From Corynebacterium occultum (GTDB taxonomy: Bacteria > Actinomycetota > Actinomycetes > Mycobacteriales > Mycobacteriaceae), in assembly GCF_009734425.1 (NCBI RefSeq), contig NZ_CP046455.1:2418001-2482000 (forward strand): DNA of 64,000 nucleotides, in the 5' to 3' direction. The notes beneath the pieces were generated by a model, which worked only from the letters and a program-made list of their open reading frames with translations, searched no databases and had not been told where the DNA came from. Every line of letters starts with the position of its first letter. Position 1 is the first letter of the stretch. Both the position numbers and the translations under genes were made by a program. This document shows, piece by piece, positions 26,325 to 41,820 of the stretch.

Positions 26325-27983
26325 CTAGCCGCCCAGCACCTGGGAGACCACAGCCTGGGCCTCAGCCTGAACCTGCTTGAGGTGATCTTCCCCACGGAAG
26401 GACTCCGCGTAGATCTTGTACTTGTCCTCGGTGCCGGAGGGACGGGCCGCGAACCAGGCGTTTTCGGTGGTGACCTTCAGCCCACCGATGGCGGCACCAT
26501 TGCCCGGTGCCTCGGTCAGCTTGGCGGTGATCGCCTCGCCGGCCAGCTCGGTGGCGGTGACCTGCTCCGGGGAGAGCTTCTTCAGCAGCGCCTTCTGCTC
26601 CCGGTTGGCGGGGGCGTCGGTACGCGCATAAGCCGGGGCCCCGAACTCCTCAGCCAGCTCGGCATAGCGCTGTGAGGGGGTCTTTCCGGTGGTGGCGGTG
26701 ATCTCCGCGGCCAGCAGGTCGAGGATGAGCCCGTCCTTGTCGGTGGACCAGACGGTGCCGTCATGACGGAGGAAGGAGGCTCCGGCGGATTCCTCGCCAC
26801 CGAAACCGACGGAACCGTCGACCAGACCGGGAACAAACCACTTGAATCCGACCGGCACCTCATTGAGGCGACGACCCAGCTTGGCCACCACGCGGTCAAT
26901 CATGGAGGAGGAGACCAGGGTCTTGCCCACTGCGGTGTCGGAACCCCAGTTCGGGCGGTTGGCGAAGAGGTATTCGATGGCCACGGCCAGGTAGTGGTTC
27001 GGGTTCATCAGACCGGCATCCGGGGTGACGATGCCGTGGCGGTCGGCGTCGGCATCATTGCCGGTGGCGATATCGTACTTGTCACGGTTGGCGATGAGGG
27101 AAGCCATGGCGTTCGGGGAGGAGCAGTCCATGCGGATCTTGCCGTCAGTGTCCAGGGTCATGAAACGGAAGGTGGCGTCCACCAGGGGGTTGACCACCGT
27201 CAGGTTCAGGCCGTGGGTCTCGGCAATCGCACCCCAGTAATCCACCGAGGCACCACCCATCGGGTCAGCGCCGATGGACAGGCCGGAATTCCGGATGACA
27301 TCCAGGTTGAGGACACTGGGCAGGTCCTTGACGTAGTTGTTCAGGAAGTCATGGCGCCCGGCGCGCTCATCGAGCACCCCGGAGACGGAGGTGCGGCGGA
27401 TGTCCTTGAGGTCCTCCCGCAGCAGCTCATTGGCGCGCTCGGCGATCCAGTCGGTGGCGTCGGTGTCAGCCGGCCCACCGCTCGGGGGGTTGTACTTGAA
27501 ACCACCGTCGCGGGGCGGGTTGTGGGAGGGGGTGATGACGATCCCGTCGGCGTGCCGGACGGGCCCACCGTGGGTGCCCCCGCTGAGGCCGGCGTTGTGG
27601 GTGAGGATGGCGTGGGAGATCGCCGGGGTTGGGGTGTAGCGGCCCGCGGCGTCGACAAGCACCTCAACATCGTTGGCCAGCAGGACCTCGAGGGCGGAGA
27701 CCATGGCCGGTTCAGAGAGGGCGTGGGTGTCGCGGCCGATGTAGACCGGCCCGCCGATGCCCTGTGCGCGACGGTAGTCCACGATGGCCTGGGTGGTGGC
27801 CAGGATGTGGTTCTCATTGAAGGCGCTGTCCAGGGAGGAGCCGCGGTGACCGGAAGTACCGAAGGACACCTGCTGGTCCGGGTTCGCCACATCCGGGGTG
27901 CGGGTGTAGTACGCGGTTACCAGTTCGGCGATGTCAATCAGGTCCTCGGGGCGGGCGGGCTGGCCGGCGCGGTCATGAGCCAT
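26325..27983 (-). CDS. pgm: Phosphoglucomutase (alpha-D-glucose-1,6)
   Basis: Interconverts glucose-1-P and glucose-6-P for glycogen, trehalose and cell-wall sugars. 552 residues. FGTSGHRG at 41-48, phosphoserine loop TPSHNP with Ser153, metal loop [10 protein letters not shown], and the C-terminal phosphate-binding [18 protein letters not shown] 27983 has AAGGAG upstream; the frame is open further but without homology. Confidence 0.96.
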   Translation of the reverse strand: MAHDRAGQPARPEDLIDIAELVTAYYTRTPDVANPDQQVSFGTSGHRGSSLDSAFNENHILATTQAIVDYRRAQGIGGPVYIGRDTHALSEPAMVSALEVLLANDVEVLVDAAGRYTPTPAISHAILTHNAGLSGGTHGGPVRHADGIVITPSHNPPRDGGFKYNPPSGGPADTDATDWIAERANELLREDLKDIRRTSVSGVLDERAGRHDFLNNYVKDLPSVLNLDVIRNSGLSIGADPMGGASVDYWGAIAETHGLNLTVVNPLVDATFRFMTLDTDGKIRMDCSSPNAMASLIANRDKYDIATGNDADADRHGIVTPDAGLMNPNHYLAVAIEYLFANRPNWGSDTAVGKTLVSSSMIDRVVAKLGRRLNEVPVGFKWFVPGLVDGSVGFGGEESAGASFLRHDGTVWSTDKDGLILDLLAAEITATTGKTPSQRYAELAEEFGAPAYARTDAPANREQKALLKKLSPEQVTATELAGEAITAKLTEAPGNGAAIGGLKVTTENAWFAARPSGTEDKYKIYAESFRGEDHLKQVQAEAQAVVSQVLGG

Positions 27984-28379
27984 GGAACTCTCCTTCAATA
28001 CAGGTGCTGCGGTAGAACAATGGGTCCTAGTTTCCTTCCCCATCATTCCCCGAAATGGACCTTTCCGCAGGCGGCATCGGGGGCAACCGGCACCCCCACC
28101 GCCCGGACCCTTCGGACACCTGGCGCAGGGGACGTGTCCGCAGCTGCAAGGAAGTCTCTCCCTGGGATCCCGGCGCAGTGGGAGGGACATCCTGCAAATG
28201 AATTTAAAGAGACTGTTAATTGCCTCCCGATTAGCGGGACACTGTGCAAACGATTGTGTATCTTAAGTCACAGTAACTGCCTGAGGAACAGAAAAATCAC
28301 CGCTGGAGCAGCATCGCTGCGGAGTAGCTTCCCTCGATTTCCCCAGGGCATTTCCCCTCACACGGAAAGGTATAAGCGG
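27984..28379. other. pgm-symporter intergenic region
   Basis: 396 nt with divergent promoters expected. An A/T-richer stretch at 28200-28290 is the likely promoter zone for the symporter. I see no RNA gene or clear operator. Confidence 0.3.
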
Positions 28380-29801
28380 ATGCAAGCGTTATCCGATCTC
28401 TTTGGCGATTTGGCCTCCATTGTTTGGGGACCTTTTCTCCTCATTCCCCTGTTGCTCGGCACCGGCGCCTATCTGACGTTCCGGCTCGGTTTCCTCCAGT
28501 TCCGCACTCTCGGCCGCGCCATGCGCCATGCCTTCTTTGACGGCAGTGAAGGCGAGGAATCCAAGGGCGACATCTCCAACTACCAGGCCCTGACCACCGC
28601 CTTGGCCGCCACCGTGGGTGTGGGCAATATCGTCGGTGTGGCCACCGCGCTGAGCATCGGTGGCCCGGGTGCCCTCTTCTGGATCTGGGTGACCGGCCTG
28701 CTGGGCATGGCCTCGAAGTACACCGAGGCCTACCTGGGTGTCCGCTTCCGCACCACCGACTCAAAGGGTGAGCAGGTCGGCGGCCCCCAGGAGTACCTCA
28801 AGCGGGGCATCAAGGGCCCCCTGGGTAAGTTCCTGGCCTACTTCTTCACCATCGCCGCCATCATCGCCTCCTTCGGCATCGGCAACATGACCCAGTCCAA
28901 CGCGGTCTCCTCCGGCATGGAGACCACCTTCGGTGTCAGCCCCTTCCTCACCGGCTCGATCCTCTTCGTCGGTATCGGTGCCGTGCTGCTGGGTGGTATC
29001 AAGGCGATCGGTAAGGTCACCGCCGCTTTCGTCCCGATGATGATCGTCATCTACGTGGTCTCCGGCATCGTCGTCCTGATCATCCTGGCCGAGGACATCC
29101 CCGCTGCCCTGGCACTGATCTTCACCGATGCCTTCACCGGCACCGCCGCCACCGGTGGTTTCATCGGCTCCGGCATCATGATGGCGATCCAGTTCGGTGT
29201 CGCCCGCGGTATCTTCTCCAATGAGTCCGGCATGGGTTCCGCCGCCATCGCCGCCGCCGCCGCGAAGACTTCCCACCCGGTGCGTCAGGGCCTGGTCTCG
29301 ATGACCCAGACCTTCATCGACACCATCATCGTCGTCTCCATCACCGGTCTGGTGATCATCACCACCGGCGTCTGGGACCTGGGTCCGGACCGCGCGGGTG
29401 GCATGACCGCCGTGGCCTTCAGCCAGGGGCTGCCCGGAGAATGGGGTGGCACCATCGTCGCCCTCTCCGTGGTCTTCTTCGCCTTCTCCACCATCATCGG
29501 CTGGTCCTACTACGGGGAACGCAATGTGGTCTCCCTCCTGGGTCGACGCTGGTCGCTGCCCTACCGCATCCTCTTCACCATCTTCGTGTTCATCGGCGCC
29601 ACCACCGAGCTGACCATGGTCTGGAACTTCTCGGACCTGGCCAACGGCCTGATGGCCCTGCCGAACCTGATCGGCCTGCTGATCCTCTCCGGCTTCGTCG
29701 CCAAGGAAACCAAGGCCTACCTCAAGTTCGATCCGAAGCTTCGCGCCAGCGAGGCCGAGGTCATCCGCTTCCGTGAACAACAGCAGATGGTCTGGCAATA
29801 A
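28380..29801 (+). CDS. Alanine/glycine:cation (sodium) symporter, AGCS family
   Basis: 473-residue inner-membrane transporter that couples amino-acid uptake to Na+ or H+. The family signature appears as TTALAATVGVGNIVGVATA and GPGALFWIWV; GVARGIFSNESGMGSA is the second signature loop. About ten membrane helices. Start ATG 28380 with AAAGG upstream; the much longer frame open from 26763 is antisense of pgm. Followed by a strong terminator. Confidence 0.94.
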   Translation: MQALSDLFGDLASIVWGPFLLIPLLLGTGAYLTFRLGFLQFRTLGRAMRHAFFDGSEGEESKGDISNYQALTTALAATVGVGNIVGVATALSIGGPGALFWIWVTGLLGMASKYTEAYLGVRFRTTDSKGEQVGGPQEYLKRGIKGPLGKFLAYFFTIAAIIASFGIGNMTQSNAVSSGMETTFGVSPFLTGSILFVGIGAVLLGGIKAIGKVTAAFVPMMIVIYVVSGIVVLIILAEDIPAALALIFTDAFTGTAATGGFIGSGIMMAIQFGVARGIFSNESGMGSAAIAAAAAKTSHPVRQGLVSMTQTFIDTIIVVSITGLVIITTGVWDLGPDRAGGMTAVAFSQGLPGEWGGTIVALSVVFFAFSTIIGWSYYGERNVVSLLGRRWSLPYRILFTIFVFIGATTELTMVWNFSDLANGLMALPNLIGLLILSGFVAKETKAYLKFDPKLRASEAEVIRFREQQQMVWQ

Positions 29802-29834
29802 TCTCTGTCGGGAATGATCCGGGAAGTCCTGAAC

Positions 29835-29875
29835 ATCGGGTCCGGTGCCGCATATGGGGCGGCACCGGGCCCGAT
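29835..29875 (+). terminator. Terminator of the AGCS symporter gene
   Basis: ATCGGG-CCGGTGCCGC pairs with GCGGCACCGG-CCCGAT, followed by TTGTTTTG. Confidence 0.85.
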
Positions 29876-29950
29876 TTGTTTTGCCGGGGGTGTGAAGGTG
29901 CGGGAGCGGTGTCCCCTGGTCTGGTCACCCCCTGGGGAGATCAGGCCGGC

Positions 29951-29963
29951 GCTTATCGACGCC
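29951..29963 (+). repeat. 13-bp intergenic repeat, copy 4
   Basis: GCTTATCGACGCC, exact, 75 nt after the symporter terminator and 114 nt before the hydrolase gene. Confidence 0.6.
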
Positions 29964-30076
29964 GCGGTGTACACCCCCTGGCTATCTGTCTCGGCACTCT
30001 TCTGGGTTGGGGTCTGAACCGGGGATAGGGTTGGGGTGGCAAGGACGCCGCAGCGATCCCAGGAGGATTCCCCGCC

Positions 30077-31081
30077 ATGTCCCAACCCCATCCGCCCACA
30101 CCTCGCCGTCCCCGTCGCCGCCTCCGCCTGGGTGTCATCCTGCTCAGCCTGCTGCTGGTGCTGCTCCTGGTGGACAAGGGCCGAGTTCTCTTCTTCCCGC
30201 CACCACAGGTGGGCCACTGGTCCTCGCCTGAGGCACAGCAGGACTATGAAAGCTCCTACCGCGAACTGCTCGCGGGGCTGCCGGAAGCGGAGTCCCGTCT
30301 GGTGGACACCGATTTCGGTGCGGTCCATGTCCTGGTCTGGGAGAGCGAGAACCCCGCTCCCCCGTTGCTGCTCCTGCCCGGGCACAGTTCCGGGGCCCCG
30401 ATGTGGGCGGAGAACCTGCCTGATTTCATCGGCCAGCGCAGCATCATCGCCCCTGACCCGCTGGGGGATGCCGGTTTCTCCAGCCAGAAACTCCCCCTGA
30501 ACTCCCCGGCGGATCAGGGAATCTGGATCAGCCAGGTGCTCCAGGCCATGACGGTGGAAGAGGTGCATGTCCTGGGGCATAGTTTCGGGGGTGCCAACGC
30601 CGCACACTTCGCGCTACAGCATCCCGAACAGATCGCCTCGCTGACCTTGCTGGAACCGGTGATGATCATCGAGAGGCTGCCTGTCTCGGCTTTCTTCTGG
30701 GCCACCCTCACCCAACTTCCCGTGCCCCAGTCCTGGCGGGACCGTGCCCTGGCTGAAATTGGCGGCACCACCGTGGAAGAGGTGCAGAAAAGAACCCCCA
30801 TGTCAGAGATGATCGATGCCGCCGCCAGTGGTTACCGCACCGCACTACCCACCCCGGGCAGGCTCTCTGATGAGCAGTGGCGCAGCATCCAGGTGCCGCT
30901 GCGGGTGGATATCGCCGGGACCTCCTCCCTGGCGGGTGGGCAGGAGGGCCTCGAACGGCTGGAAGCCCTGCTCCCTGAGGGAGAGTTCGGTTACTGGCCG
31001 GAGGCCACCCATTCCCTGCCCATGGATGAGCGGGCGGCACTCAGCCCCGTGCTGCTGGAGTTCTGGGAGCGGCACGACTGA
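30077..31081 (+). CDS. Alpha/beta hydrolase, membrane-anchored
   Basis: 334 residues. A basic N-terminus (RRPRRRLRLG) and a 16-residue Leu-rich segment form a signal anchor. Nucleophile elbow GHSFGG, HSSGAPMW oxyanion loop, and the catalytic His in WPEATHSLP mark the alpha/beta hydrolase fold. The substrate is unknown; esterase or lipase activity at the outer membrane face is a reasonable guess. Single gene. Confidence 0.87.
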   Translation: MSQPHPPTPRRPRRRLRLGVILLSLLLVLLLVDKGRVLFFPPPQVGHWSSPEAQQDYESSYRELLAGLPEAESRLVDTDFGAVHVLVWESENPAPPLLLLPGHSSGAPMWAENLPDFIGQRSIIAPDPLGDAGFSSQKLPLNSPADQGIWISQVLQAMTVEEVHVLGHSFGGANAAHFALQHPEQIASLTLLEPVMIIERLPVSAFFWATLTQLPVPQSWRDRALAEIGGTTVEEVQKRTPMSEMIDAAASGYRTALPTPGRLSDEQWRSIQVPLRVDIAGTSSLAGGQEGLERLEALLPEGEFGYWPEATHSLPMDERAALSPVLLEFWERHD

Positions 31082-31101
31082 GGCGACATCCCCGGGGAGG
31101 G

Positions 31102-31114
31102 GGCGTCGATAAGC
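31102..31114 (-). repeat. 13-bp intergenic repeat, copy 5
   Basis: Minus strand GCTTATCGACGCC, exact, 20 nt after the hydrolase stop; followed by CCCC as in copies 1 and 2. Confidence 0.6.
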
Positions 31115-31132
31115 ACGGCAGCACACAACGAA

Positions 31133-31179
31133 ACTCCCCGCCAGCCGCACCTTTAAGGAGGCGCGGCCCGACGGGGAGT
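31133..31179. terminator. Hairpin between hydrolase and ABC permease genes
   Basis: ACTCCCCG and CGGGGAGT form the base; an inner GC-rich stem extends it. On the minus strand TTTCGTTG follows, so it can end the ABC operon. Confidence 0.65.
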
Positions 31180-31195
31180 GTCGCGGCAGGGGTTG

Positions 31196-33766
31196 TTATT
31201 CGTCGGTGATGGCATCCAGCGGTGGGGTGCTGGCTGCGCGCTGCGCCGGCCAGATGGCGGCGAGGATACCCACCACCAGGGAACCGAGGAAGATCCAGCC
31301 GATGTTGTCCCAGGGGATGGTCACCGAGCTCAGTCCCTCCCCGGCCAGCACCGTGACGAAGGACCAGCCGAGGAAGAGACCGATCAATACACCCATGAGC
31401 GCGCCGAAGAGGGCGATCTGGACCGCCTCCAGGGTGATCATGGTGCGCACCTGCGCGCGCTGGCTGCCCACCGCGCGGAGCATACCGATCTCCTGACGTC
31501 GTTCAATCACATTCAGGGTCAGGGTGTTGACGATACCGAGCACCGCGATGATCACCGCCAGGGCCAGCAGGGCGTAGAGGATGTTGAGCATCAGATCGAT
31601 CGCCTGGGTGGACTGCCCGGAGATCTCCTGGCTGTCCATCACCTGCACCACGATGAAGTCATTGACCGCATTCTCCAGGTTCTCCCGCAGCTGCTCAGTG
31701 TCCACGCTGCCGTCGCCGAGCACACCGATATTCATCAGCTGCTGGGCCTCCGCAGGCAACATGCTGTCCGCCAGGCTCTGGCTGACGAACATGCCGCCCA
31801 GGGTGAAGTTCGGTTCGAAGATGGCGCGCACCTGCGTCTCCACCGGATCCGGGGAGACCGGGGAGGTCACCGAGACGGTGTCACCGACCTCCCAGCCGTT
31901 CTCGGCGGCGAAGTTGGAGTCCACCGCCACGCCTTCGGTGCCGTTCATGTCGAGCTCACCGTCGACGAGCACGGTCTGGATGATCGCGGAGATATCTCCC
32001 CCGACCACATTGGTCGAACCCACCCCGCCGGGGCCGTAGGTGGCCTGATCCTCAACGTAGATCGGGGCCATGCCCAGGGTGGCCACCTCACCCACACCTT
32101 CAGTCTCACGGACCACGTCCAGGGCCTCCAGAGGCACCGGGAAACTACCGTTGGTGGGACCCGCCAGGAAATAATCCGCCTGGTAGTCCTCCTCGATCAT
32201 GTCGGAGATCGAGGACTTCATGGTGTCACCCAGCATGCCGATCGAGGTCACCAGGGCAACCCCCAGGGTCAGGGCGAAGGCGGTGGTGGCGGTGCGTCGC
32301 GGGCTGCGACGGGAGTTGGTGGCAGCCAGCTTGCCGACGGCCCCGAAGGGCGCGCCGATCACCTTTCCGATGCCCGGTACCACCGGCAGGGACATGGCCG
32401 GGCCGGCCAGGAAGAAACCGGTGATCACACCGAGGGCACCCACCCCGACCAGACTTGCCCGGGTGCCGGTGGCGGCCTCCTCCATCAGGACCGCGCCGAT
32501 CGCGGCGGCCGCACCGATCAGGATGAGCAGAACACCGATGAGGGTGCGTCCCTTGAGGGAGGAACCGGCCGCGGTTTCGGTGGTGCGCATGGCCTCCACC
32601 GGTTGCACCGCACCTGCCCGACGGGCGGGGGCCCAAGCGGAGAGCACGGTGACCACGGTGCCCAGCAGGATGGGCACGATCACGGAGGTCGGGGTCAGAC
32701 CCAGGCCGGAATCCGGCAGCTCCAGGTCGAAGAAGGCGAGTGCCGCCTTGATGCCCTGAACCATGCCCAGACCGACCACCACGCCGATGGCGGAACCGAT
32801 GACACCGACGAGCAGAGCCTCGAAAACCACCGAGCGGGTGATCTGCTTGCGGGCGGCACCCAGGGCGCGCAGCAAGGCGAACTCCTTGGTGCGCTGGGCG
32901 ACAATCATGGAGAAGGTGTTGGCGATGAGGAAGGTGCCCACCAGCAGGGCCACCAGTCCGAAGGCCACCAGGAAGTAGTTGATGAAGCTCAGCGCCATCT
33001 CCATCATCTGGCTGGCATCCGCGGCGAGCTTCTCACCGGTCTCCACGGTGACACCCCCCAGCTCCCCGCGCAGCTGATCAACCAGCTGGGTCGGTTCCAC
33101 ACCGGCCACGGCCGCAACCGCGATATCGGGCAGGTTCGCCCCATCGCTGTAGCGCTCCAGGTAGTCCGCCTCAGCCATGGCGAGGCTGATGCTCGGGCCG
33201 GAGTCGACGGCGGGACGGAAGATACCGGAGACGGTGACCGTGTTGCGCTGGACCGGGTCAACCACCAGGAGTTCGGTGCCGACGCTGATGTCGAATTTCT
33301 CAGCCGCCACATCATTGATCAGGATCTCATCCCCACCCTGTGGGGCGTTGCCCTCGAGGATCCCGGCACCCTCAACCACGGAGTCTGCCGGGTCGTACCA
33401 GATACCGACCGAGGAGGGGATGCCCGCGGTCTGGATGGTGTTGCCCTCGGTGTCCGCCAGGACCACGGAGGTAGAGGCGGAGAAGTTGAGCTTCTCGATG
33501 TCGGGATTGCCCAGCAGGGACTGGTGCACCTCGGGGGTGATGCCCATGACGCCGGCCTCACGGTCCGGGCTGACCACCGCGTCCACTCCCTCATAGGCGC
33601 TGGAGACCGCCGAGGTGAAGGTGTTCGAGAGAGCGTTGGTGAACATGAAGGCACCCGAGATGAAGGCGGTGCCCAATACCACCGCGATGACGGTGAGCGC
33701 CATCCTGAGTTTATGGGCCGAGAGACTGCGGAGGCTCACTTTCCGCATGGTGGTGTCCTTGGCCAT
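31196..33766 (-). CDS. ABC transporter permease, FtsX/MacB type
   Basis: 856-residue permease with two FtsX-like repeats and large extracytoplasmic domains. Membrane helices lie at the N-terminus (about 15-40), around 260-400, 440-480 and in the last 130 residues (LFGALMGVLIGLFLGWSFV and others). Its ATG overlaps the ATPase stop (TGATG), so the two are coupled. Such pairs export lipids, lipoproteins or antimicrobial peptides, or act on cell-wall hydrolases; the substrate here is not readable. Confidence 0.9.
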   Translation of the reverse strand: MAKDTTMRKVSLRSLSAHKLRMALTVIAVVLGTAFISGAFMFTNALSNTFTSAVSSAYEGVDAVVSPDREAGVMGITPEVHQSLLGNPDIEKLNFSASTSVVLADTEGNTIQTAGIPSSVGIWYDPADSVVEGAGILEGNAPQGGDEILINDVAAEKFDISVGTELLVVDPVQRNTVTVSGIFRPAVDSGPSISLAMAEADYLERYSDGANLPDIAVAAVAGVEPTQLVDQLRGELGGVTVETGEKLAADASQMMEMALSFINYFLVAFGLVALLVGTFLIANTFSMIVAQRTKEFALLRALGAARKQITRSVVFEALLVGVIGSAIGVVVGLGMVQGIKAALAFFDLELPDSGLGLTPTSVIVPILLGTVVTVLSAWAPARRAGAVQPVEAMRTTETAAGSSLKGRTLIGVLLILIGAAAAIGAVLMEEAATGTRASLVGVGALGVITGFFLAGPAMSLPVVPGIGKVIGAPFGAVGKLAATNSRRSPRRTATTAFALTLGVALVTSIGMLGDTMKSSISDMIEEDYQADYFLAGPTNGSFPVPLEALDVVRETEGVGEVATLGMAPIYVEDQATYGPGGVGSTNVVGGDISAIIQTVLVDGELDMNGTEGVAVDSNFAAENGWEVGDTVSVTSPVSPDPVETQVRAIFEPNFTLGGMFVSQSLADSMLPAEAQQLMNIGVLGDGSVDTEQLRENLENAVNDFIVVQVMDSQEISGQSTQAIDLMLNILYALLALAVIIAVLGIVNTLTLNVIERRQEIGMLRAVGSQRAQVRTMITLEAVQIALFGALMGVLIGLFLGWSFVTVLAGEGLSSVTIPWDNIGWIFLGSLVVGILAAIWPAQRAASTPPLDAITDE

Positions 33767-34545
33767 CAGTTCTTGCGCTCGATTCCGGCCATGGTGTCCA
33801 GGATGGTGTTGATCTCCGGGTCGCGGAGTTCATTGACGATCTCCCCGTCTGCCAGGAAGATGACGCGGTCCGCATAGGAGGCGGCCTTGGCGTCGTGGGT
33901 GACGATCACCACGGTCTGATTGTCCTCATCAACGGCGGTGCGCAGAATATTCAGCACCTCACGGGAGGAGTTGGAGTCGAGGTTACCGGTGGGCTCATCG
34001 CCGAAGATGATCTCCGGGCGGGACACCAGGGCCCGGGCACAGGCCACACGTTGCTGCTGACCACCGGACAGCTCCGCGGGGCGGTGCGTCAGTCGCTGGC
34101 TCAGCCCCAGACGATCCGTGATGGAGTCGAACCATGCCGCATCGACCTTGCGGCCGGCGATATCGGTGGGCAGGGTGATGTTCTCCCGGGCGGTGAGGGT
34201 GGGCACCAGGTTGAAGGACTGGAAGATGAAGCCCAGACGGTCACGCCGGAGGTTGGTCATCTCACGGTCCTTCAGGGTGGACAGGTCGGTGTCACCGATG
34301 AAGGCCTGGCCGGAGGTCGCGGAATCCAGACCTGCCATGCAGTGCATCAGGGTGGATTTGCCGGAACCGGAGGGCCCCATGATGGCGGTAAACTCATTAC
34401 GCACGAATTCGACATTCACACTCTTGAGTGCCGTGACCCCGGTATCTCCGGCACCGTACTGCTTGTGCAGGTTCACCGCGCGGGCAGCTGCCTCCCCGGT
34501 GAGCGGGGTTGTTCCGGTGTTCGGGCGCTGCTCTGACTCTGGCAT
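33766..34545 (-). CDS. ABC transporter ATP-binding protein (LolD/MacB type)
   Basis: 259 residues. Walker A MGPSGSGKSTLMHCMAGLD, signature [15 protein letters not shown], Walker B IIFGDEPTGNLDS with the LolD-type NLDS extension, and His switch VIVTHDAKAAS. Drives the downstream FtsX-type permease. Confidence 0.94.
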   Translation of the reverse strand: MPESEQRPNTGTTPLTGEAAARAVNLHKQYGAGDTGVTALKSVNVEFVRNEFTAIMGPSGSGKSTLMHCMAGLDSATSGQAFIGDTDLSTLKDREMTNLRRDRLGFIFQSFNLVPTLTARENITLPTDIAGRKVDAAWFDSITDRLGLSQRLTHRPAELSGGQQQRVACARALVSRPEIIFGDEPTGNLDSNSSREVLNILRTAVDEDNQTVVIVTHDAKAASYADRVIFLADGEIVNELRDPEINTILDTMAGIERKN

Positions 34546-34729
34546 GTGAAGATGTCTCCTTTGGAAGATGTCTGGATGGGTCCAGCTGGGTTCGGACCTG
34601 AAATGCTGCCTATTAAATTATCCCACAGTGTACATTTCGGATATCAGGGGATACCCGGATCTTTGCGCAGCTGAAGGGCTGTTCCTGTATTTTCGATCAC
34701 ATACTCATGCTCTGCCATAGACTGGCTAC

Positions 34730-36454
34730 ATGACTAAGCAGCCCAACTCCCCTATCGGGGATGACACACCTGATATCAAACCCCGCTCCCGGGATGTTAC
34801 CGACGGTCTTGAATCCACCGCCTCCCGCGGCATGCTCCGCGCCGTGGGCATGGGTGACGAGGACTGGGTCAAGCCTCAGATCGGCGTGGCCTCCTCCTGG
34901 AATGAGATCACCCCCTGCAACCTGACCCTGAAGAAACTCGCTGAGTTCGCCAAGCAAGGCGTGCACGCCGCCGGTGGCTATCCCCTCGAGTTCGGCACCA
35001 TCTCCGTCTCTGACGGCATTTCCATGGGACATGAGGGCATGCATTACTCCCTGGTTTCCCGTGAAGTGATCGCCGACTCCGTGGAGACGGTCATGTCCGC
35101 GGAGCGCCTCGACGGTTCCGTGCTCCTGGCAGGTTGCGATAAGTCCATCCCCGGCATGTTGATGGCCGCCGCCCGCCTCGACCTCTCCAGTGTCTTCCTC
35201 TACAACGGTTCCACAATGCCCGGCACCGCCCGCTTCGAGGACGGCAGCGAGAAGGAGGTCACGCTTATCGACGCCTTCGAGGCGGTCGGTGCGTGCCGGG
35301 CCGGCAATATGTCGGAAAAGGATGTGGATGCCATCGAGCGTGCCGTCTGCCCCGGTGAAGGTGCCTGTGGTGGCATGTACACCGCCAACACCATGGCTTC
35401 TGCCGCGGAAGCCATGGGCATGTCCCTGCCGGGCTCTGCCGCTCCCCCCGCCATCCACCGCAACCGCACCGAGTACGCCCGCAAGTCCGGCGAGGCGGTC
35501 TTCGGTCTCCTGGAGAAGGGCATCACCGCACGGGACATCATCACCCGTGAATCCCTGCTCAACGCCGTCGCCGTGGTGATGGCCCTGGGCGGCTCCACCA
35601 ACGCCGTGCTGCACCTCCTGGCCATCGCCAAGGAGGCGGAGGTGGAGCTGAGCCTGGAGGACTTCAACGAGGTCTCCGACAAGGTTCCCCACCTGGCCAA
35701 CCTCAAACCCTTCGGCGAATACGTGATGAATGACGTCTTCAAGATCGGTGGCATCCCGGTGGTCATGAAGGCGCTTCTCGACGCCGGGCTCATCAACGGG
35801 GACTGCATCACCGTCACCGGCAAGACAGTCGCCGAGAACCTGGCGGGCATCAACCCCCCGGACCCGGACGGCAAGATCCTGCGTGCCCTGGACAACCCCA
35901 TCCACCGCAGTGGTGGACTCTCCATCCTCAAGGGCAGTCTCGCTCCGGAGGGCGCGGTGGTCAAGACCGCCGGTTTCGACGCCGATGTCTTCGAGGGCAC
36001 CGCCCGCGTCTTCGAGCGCGAGCAGCCCGCCATGGATGCCGTCCTGAATGGGGAACTCAAGAAGGGTGATGTGGTGATCATCCGCTATGAAGGGCCCAAA
36101 GGTGGGCCCGGCATGCGTGAGATGCTGGCGATCACCGGCGCCATCAAGGGTGCCGGCATCGGCAAGGATGTTCTGCTGATCACCGACGGCCGCTTCTCCG
36201 GCGGCTCCACCGGACTGGTCATCGGCCATGTTTCCCCGGAGGCCGTGGATGGCGGTCCCATCGCCTTCGTTCAGGATGGCGACCCCATCCGGGTCAGCAT
36301 CCCGGAGCGCAGCATCAACGTCGACATCTCTGAGGAAGAGATGGCGAAGCGCAGGGCGGCATGGCAGGTCCCCGAGAACCCCCGTCTGCACGGGGTGCTC
36401 GGCAAGTACGCCAAGCTGGTGCAGTCCGCCTCCCTGGGCGCAGTAACCACCTAG
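34730..36454 (+). CDS. ilvD: Dihydroxy-acid dehydratase
   Basis: Third step of valine/isoleucine synthesis and pantothenate precursor supply; a [2Fe-2S] dehydratase. 574 residues, the mycobacterial-type length. Cluster and active-site segments: [41 protein letters not shown] and the C-terminal [20 protein letters not shown]. Single gene with a strong terminator; no leader peptide or attenuator seen upstream. Confidence 0.95.
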   Translation: MTKQPNSPIGDDTPDIKPRSRDVTDGLESTASRGMLRAVGMGDEDWVKPQIGVASSWNEITPCNLTLKKLAEFAKQGVHAAGGYPLEFGTISVSDGISMGHEGMHYSLVSREVIADSVETVMSAERLDGSVLLAGCDKSIPGMLMAAARLDLSSVFLYNGSTMPGTARFEDGSEKEVTLIDAFEAVGACRAGNMSEKDVDAIERAVCPGEGACGGMYTANTMASAAEAMGMSLPGSAAPPAIHRNRTEYARKSGEAVFGLLEKGITARDIITRESLLNAVAVVMALGGSTNAVLHLLAIAKEAEVELSLEDFNEVSDKVPHLANLKPFGEYVMNDVFKIGGIPVVMKALLDAGLINGDCITVTGKTVAENLAGINPPDPDGKILRALDNPIHRSGGLSILKGSLAPEGAVVKTAGFDADVFEGTARVFEREQPAMDAVLNGELKKGDVVIIRYEGPKGGPGMREMLAITGAIKGAGIGKDVLLITDGRFSGGSTGLVIGHVSPEAVDGGPIAFVQDGDPIRVSIPERSINVDISEEEMAKRRAAWQVPENPRLHGVLGKYAKLVQSASLGAVTT

Positions 36455-36461
36455 GCCCCCT

Positions 36462-36504
36462 CCCCCACCAGGACGGGAAGTCAGTTTCCCGTCCTGGTGG
36501 GGGG
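36462..36504 (+). terminator. Terminator of ilvD
   Basis: Perfect stem CCCCACCAGGACGGGAA with its complement, 5-8 nt loop, starting 8 nt after the stop codon. Confidence 0.85.
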
Positions 36505-36537
36505 TGTCCCAGGTTTTTGTGGGATACGAAAAAAGAG

Positions 36538-36581
36538 GTAGGCCCCGGGAAGAGAAACCATGTTCTCTTCCCGGGGCCTAC
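36538..36581 (-). terminator. Terminator of the rRNA operon
   Basis: A 19-bp perfect stem (GTAGGCCCCGGGAAGAGAA and its complement), followed on the minus strand by CTCTTTTTTCG. The other side also carries TTATTTTTTC, so it works in both directions. Confidence 0.93.
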
Positions 36582-36609
36582 CCCTTATTTTTTCTTGCAT
36601 GAAGTTAAA

Positions 36610-36727
36610 GGTTGGCAGCGACCTACTCTCCCACACCCTCCCAGGTGCAGTACCATCAGCGCGAACGGGCTTAGCTTCCGGGTTCGGAAAGGGACCGGGC
36701 GTGACCCCGCCGCAATAAACCACCAAC
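36610..36727 (-). rRNA. rrf: 5S ribosomal RNA
   Basis: About 118 nt. Contains the conserved CCGAACCCGGAAGCTAAGCCC and AGAGTAGGTCGCTGCCA segments (minus strand). Ends are estimated from the 5'/3' pairing GTTGGTGG... with ...GCCAAC. Confidence 0.93.
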
Positions 36728-36795
36728 ACACTCAAACAACACGAACCAACCACACCCCACCACACAGGGGGATGCGTGTCGTGTCAGACACTGCA

Positions 36796-36811
36796 CAGTG
36801 GACGCGAAGCA
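36796..36811 (-). other. 23S 3' flank, half of the processing stem
   Basis: Pairs with the 23S 5' flank at 40004-40018 (core GTGGACGCGA). Expected RNase III substrate around pre-23S. Confidence 0.5.
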
Positions 36812-36867
36812 ACCCTCAAGATCACTCGTTACAAGTTACGCACAACCACCAACCCCAAGGGCCAGCA

Positions 36868-39940
<3,073 letters not shown>

Positions 39941-40003
39941 CACACAAAACTTCTATCACGACAAGGTCGCGATGAAATTGCTTACTTACAACAAGAATAA
40001 AGA

Positions 40004-40018
40004 TGCTCGCGTCCACTA
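40004..40018 (-). other. 23S 5' flank, half of the processing stem
   Basis: Complementary to 36796-36811. It lies in the 16S-23S spacer (39941-40301), which contains no tRNA gene. Confidence 0.5.
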
Positions 40019-40297
40019 TACAGTTCTCACACAACACACCACCCACCACCACACACCCCACCCGAAGACGAGACACCTGATACGTAGATGATCAGTCACG
40101 GAACAAAAATGTTGTCCCAGACACCCAACAGCATGCCACCCCACCACCGTCAGACAGTGAGTTATCTTTTGCTCATCGACCACGCATCCAAGCGTGGGGA
40201 ATCATATCCACCCGATTAAAATGCCGGCGGGCCAACAAACGTGACCACCAACCGGTGTACCCCACCCACACAGTGGATGAAAGGATTTTCTAAAGCT

Positions 40298-41820
<1,523 letters not shown>

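Noticed and set aside
27643..27656. GGCGTCGACAAGC in pgm as a further repeat copy
   Set aside because: It lies in coding sequence and differs at the core TATCG.
26763..28379. 539-codon upstream extension of the AGCS symporter frame
   Set aside because: It is antisense to pgm. The symporter begins at ATG 28380, where family similarity begins.
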